Positions 5,248 to 7,161 of a stretch of DNA of 7,161 nucleotides are shown in pieces. The notes beneath the pieces were generated by a model, which saw only the letters and a list, made by a program, of their open reading frames with translations, was not told the DNA's origin and made no database searches. The stretch's first letter is position 1, and every line of letters starts with the position of its first letter. Location of the stretch: assembly GCA_021827225.1 (NCBI GenBank), contig JAKAXG010000217.1, positions 1 through 7,161 on the forward strand, written 5' to 3'. Position numbers and translations under genes: made by a program. This DNA is from Actinomycetes bacterium (lineage in GTDB: Bacteria > Actinomycetota > Acidimicrobiia > Acidimicrobiales > Palsa-688).

Positions 5248-6759
5248 GTGTGCCAGCAGCTCCGACAACTGCGCCAAGCCGTTCAGGCGTTCGCCGCCGG
5301 ATTCGACGCCGCGGGGCTGACCCCGGAGCAGGCCCGGACGCAGCTGGCCGATGTGGCCCGCATCAAGGCCAGCGTCTCCGCTCTCGAGGCCCTGCTGGCC
5401 GCCCGGTCCGCAGAATCGGGCACGTGGAAGGAGGCCGGTTTCCGGTCGGCCGCCGACCGGCTGGCCCGGGAGATGGGCACCACGCCAGGTGTGGCCCGGG
5501 ACGTTCTCGGCACCGGGCGCCGGCTGTTCGCCCAGCCGGAGGTGGCCCGATCCGCTCTCCACGGGGACCTCTCGGCGCAGCAGGCGGCGCTGGTGGCGAG
5601 CGGGGCGGAGGCCGCCCCCGGGCGGCGCCGGGACCTGGTGCGCCAGGCCCGGGAGGGATCGCTCAGCGAGCTCCAGGACGAGGTGGCCCGGGCTCGGGCG
5701 GTGGCAGTCGATGCTGAAGCCCGCCGGCGGGCCATCCGGGCCCGCCGCTCGCTGCGCAGCTGGACCGATGCCGAGGGAGTGTGGCAGGCCCGGATGGCCG
5801 GCAACCCGGAGGACGGCGCCCGTGTCCGCTGGGTTCTCGACACCATCCGCCGGCGCCTGGTCGCCCTCGGCCAGGAGCGGGGGGAGCGCGATAGCTTCGA
5901 GGCCCTGGCCTTCGACAGCCTGATCGTGCTGGCCCGGGTAGCGGAGGGTGGCAACGGCGCCCTCAGCTTCGCCGAGCTGCAGGAGCTGGGACTGTTCCCC
6001 GGCGCCGCTGGCACCCCTGGCCCTCCTGCTCCCGCGGGCGCCGCTGGCTCTCCTGCTCCCGCTGGCGCCGCTGGCCCTCCTGCTCCCGCGGGCACCGCTG
6101 GCGCCGCTGCTCCCGCTCCCACCGGCGGTGCCGCTCCCGCTCCCGCTGGAGCCGCTGGCGCCGCTGCTCCCGCTCCCACCGGCGGTGCCGCCAAGGACGC
6201 CGCCCAGCCGCCGCGGAAGAGCCCCCGCCGTTCGGGGGCCAAGGTGGAGTTGCAGGTTCGGGTGGACCTGGACACCCTTCTGCGGGGGGTGCCCCTGGAG
6301 GGGGAACTGTGCGAGATAGTCGGCTACGGCCCCGTGGCGGTCTCCACCATCGACGATCTGGTGGCCAACGACGATGTGTTCCTCGCCGCCGTGCTCACCC
6401 GGGGCCAGGAGATCGTGGGTGTCAAACGCTTCGGGCGGGCGCCCACCGCCGACCAGAGATCGGCGCTTTCGTTCCTGTACCCGACATGCGCGGTCAAGGG
6501 CTGCGGGGCCAAGGTCGGTCTCCAGTCGGACCACCGGGAGGACTGGGCCAGGACCCACTACACCGTGTTCGACCTCATGGACCGCTTGTGTGCCCACCAC
6601 CACGGGATGAAGACCCGGAACGGCTGGGCCCTGGTCGCCGGGCGGGGCAAGCGGGACTTCGTCCCTCCAGGCGATCCCAGGCATCCCCGGTCGCGCCAGT
6701 CAAGTAGGCCAGACAAGCCAGGCCGGCCCCGCCGGCTGGAAGCCGGCCCGGCGCCATGA
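5248..6759 (+). CDS. DUF222 and HNH endonuclease-like protein (13E12-type), SOS-controlled
   Basis: The 503-aa protein has an alpha-helical DUF222 region (about residues 1-250), a Pro/Ala/Gly linker (252-316), a conserved segment beginning RVDLDTLLRG (338-347), and an HNH module. The HNH part has C414-x4-C419, the DH pair D428-H429, and LCAHHHGMKT (447-456) with C448 and H451-H452, so four zinc-ligand candidates and the catalytic His are present. The classical central Asn position appears to be Leu443, as in other divergent members. HNH modules cut DNA; the role of DUF222-HNH proteins, which include the mycobacterial 13E12 repeat family, is not established. The GTG start follows GAGGT. Promoter and LexA box lie just upstream. 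The tail after residue 470 is basic and Pro/Arg-rich. No partner methylase is present, so a restriction system is not indicated. Confidence 0.92.
   Translation: MCQQLRQLRQAVQAFAAGFDAAGLTPEQARTQLADVARIKASVSALEALLAARSAESGTWKEAGFRSAADRLAREMGTTPGVARDVLGTGRRLFAQPEVARSALHGDLSAQQAALVASGAEAAPGRRRDLVRQAREGSLSELQDEVARARAVAVDAEARRRAIRARRSLRSWTDAEGVWQARMAGNPEDGARVRWVLDTIRRRLVALGQERGERDSFEALAFDSLIVLARVAEGGNGALSFAELQELGLFPGAAGTPGPPAPAGAAGSPAPAGAAGPPAPAGTAGAAAPAPTGGAAPAPAGAAGAAAPAPTGGAAKDAAQPPRKSPRRSGAKVELQVRVDLDTLLRGVPLEGELCEIVGYGPVAVSTIDDLVANDDVFLAAVLTRGQEIVGVKRFGRAPTADQRSALSFLYPTCAVKGCGAKVGLQSDHREDWARTHYTVFDLMDRLCAHHHGMKTRNGWALVAGRGKRDFVPPGDPRHPRSRQSSRPDKPGRPRRLEAGPAP
6019..6099 (+). repeat. Three tandem 27-bp repeats inside the DUF222-HNH linker
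   Basis: Units at 6019-6045, 6046-6072 and 6073-6099 encode GPPAPAGAA, GSPAPAGAA and GPPAPAGTA. They differ from one another at only a few bases. A partial unit precedes them at 6001-6018. The 9-codon period keeps the frame, so changes in copy number would only lengthen or shorten the linker. Confidence 0.9.
6095..6191 (+). repeat. Exact 40-bp direct repeat, 57-bp period, in the DUF222-HNH linker
   Basis: Bases 6095-6134 recur without mismatch at 6152-6191. The 57-bp period is 19 codons, so the frame is kept and the motif AGAAAPAPTGGAA appears twice in the protein. Identity including wobble positions indicates a recent duplication. Confidence 0.9.
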
Positions 6760-6843
6760 CCGCTACCGCCCATACCGGAAGGCGCACGCGTAACCAGCGG
6801 AAGGGCCTTCACCGCCGGCCCCGGCCGGCCGACAACAACCCAG

Positions 6844-7026
6844 GTGACGGCCAGCACCGACTCCATAACCCTGGTCCAGGTGGCGGCGCTCTTCGTGGTG
6901 CCCCGCCAGCTGGCCGAGCGCTTCGTGCGCAGCCCCGACTTCCCCCGGCCGGTAAGCCCCGGCACGTGGAACCGGGCGGAGGTGGAAGCCTGGGGCCGGG
7001 CCAACGGCCGCCTCACCTCCCTCTAG
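6844..7026 (+). CDS. Small AlpA/excisionase-like winged helix-turn-helix protein
   Basis: This 60-aa protein fits the MerR-like AlpA/excisionase type of small DNA-binding domain. TLVQVAALFVVPRQLAERFV (residues 9-28) makes the helix-turn-helix, DFPRPVSPGTWNRAEVEAW (32-50) makes the wing and the following helix with the usual (R)xxVxxW ending, and the protein stops soon after. Such proteins bind DNA as accessory factors in excision or as small regulators. The start is GTG with no clear Shine-Dalgarno sequence; no earlier ATG or GTG exists in this frame after the stop of the DUF222-HNH gene, which is in the same frame 84 bp upstream. It may be cotranscribed with that SOS-controlled gene. No integrase is visible, so a link to a mobile element is unproven. 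The stop codon TAG abuts a 17-bp tandem array. Confidence 0.75.
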   Translation: MTASTDSITLVQVAALFVVPRQLAERFVRSPDFPRPVSPGTWNRAEVEAWGRANGRLTSL

Positions 7027-7161
7027 CCCCACCCTGCCGCCGGCCCCACCCTGCCGCCGGCCCCACCCTGCCGCCGGCCCCACCCCGCCGCCGCCCCCAG
7101 CCCGCCGCCGGCCCCACCCTGCCGCCGGCCCCAGCCCGCCGCCGGCCCCACCCTGCCGCCG
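7027..7161 (+). repeat. 17-bp tandem repeat array (about 7.9 units, cut by the window edge)
   Basis: The unit is CCCCACCCTGCCGCCGG. Copies start at 7027, 7044, 7061, 7078, 7095, 7112, 7129 and 7146, the last being 16 bp long at the edge. Units 1, 2, 3 and 6 are identical, and the visible part of unit 8 matches them. Units 5 and 7 share the variant CCCCAGCCCGCCGCCGG, and unit 4 differs at two other positions. The array begins at the base after the stop of the AlpA-like gene. The period is not a multiple of three, so it is unlikely to be a coding repeat. The complementary strand is rich in runs of two to four G. Confidence 0.95.

Noticed and set aside
5218..6684. A 488-codon open frame on the minus strand opposite the DUF222-HNH gene.
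   Set aside because: Its apparent repeats (Gly/Ser/Ala-rich) are the reverse complement of the HNH linker. It has no domain of its own, and the plus strand carries promoter, ribosome site and HNH motifs.
6778..6810. GAAGGC and GCCTTC arms after the HNH stop as a possible terminator.
   Set aside because: The loop is over 20 nt, the stem is 6 bp and no T-tract follows, so intrinsic termination is not supported.
7027..7161. CRISPR array.
   Set aside because: The units are contiguous 17-bp tandem copies with no unique spacers and no cas genes nearby.

Overview
The window is very GC-rich. Codon use and the protein families (FadD-type acyl-CoA ligase, tandem SDRs, an EHN-type epoxide hydrolase, a DUF222-HNH protein with an actinobacterial LexA box) point to a chromosomal fragment of an actinomycetote. 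The DUF222-HNH C-terminal half looks to me most like the form common in Acidimicrobiia, but the class is inferred from remembered family patterns and not from a search.

Bases 1-5120 look like a catabolic neighbourhood. The 3' end of an acyl-CoA synthetase gene (1-636, +) meets a ThuA-like gene head-on (609-1457, -) with a 28-bp overlap. Two short-chain dehydrogenase genes form a translationally coupled minus-strand pair (3177 down to 1586). Divergent from them, a small alpha/beta hydrolase and an epoxide hydrolase (3295-5120, +) form a second pair, 5 bp apart. A 35-bp promoter/operator element occurs twice, upstream of the ThuA gene (1464-1498) and in the SDR/hydrolase divergent region (3243-3277). 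The two copies match at 28 of 35 positions, so one TetR-like repressor may control the whole block. No regulator gene is in the window. The enzyme set would suit activation and oxidation of a hydrophobic, epoxide- or ester-bearing compound such as a terpenoid, steroid or fatty acid. The substrate cannot be read from the sequence.

Bases 5121-7026 are functionally different. A near-consensus promoter with a perfect actinobacterial SOS (LexA) box over its predicted start site drives a 503-aa DUF222-HNH endonuclease-like gene (5248-6759). Its middle is a repetitive Pro/Ala/Gly linker encoded by DNA-level tandem repeats. It is followed by a 60-aa AlpA/excisionase-like winged-HTH protein (6844-7026). 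From that stop codon to the window edge (7027-7161) runs an array of about eight 17-bp tandem repeats, cut off by the edge.

The clearest points of interest are the SOS-controlled HNH gene, the duplicated operator-promoter and the 17-bp array. I found no RNA genes, CRISPR array or insertion sequence, and no convincing intrinsic terminator. There is no gene-free stretch over 300 bases.
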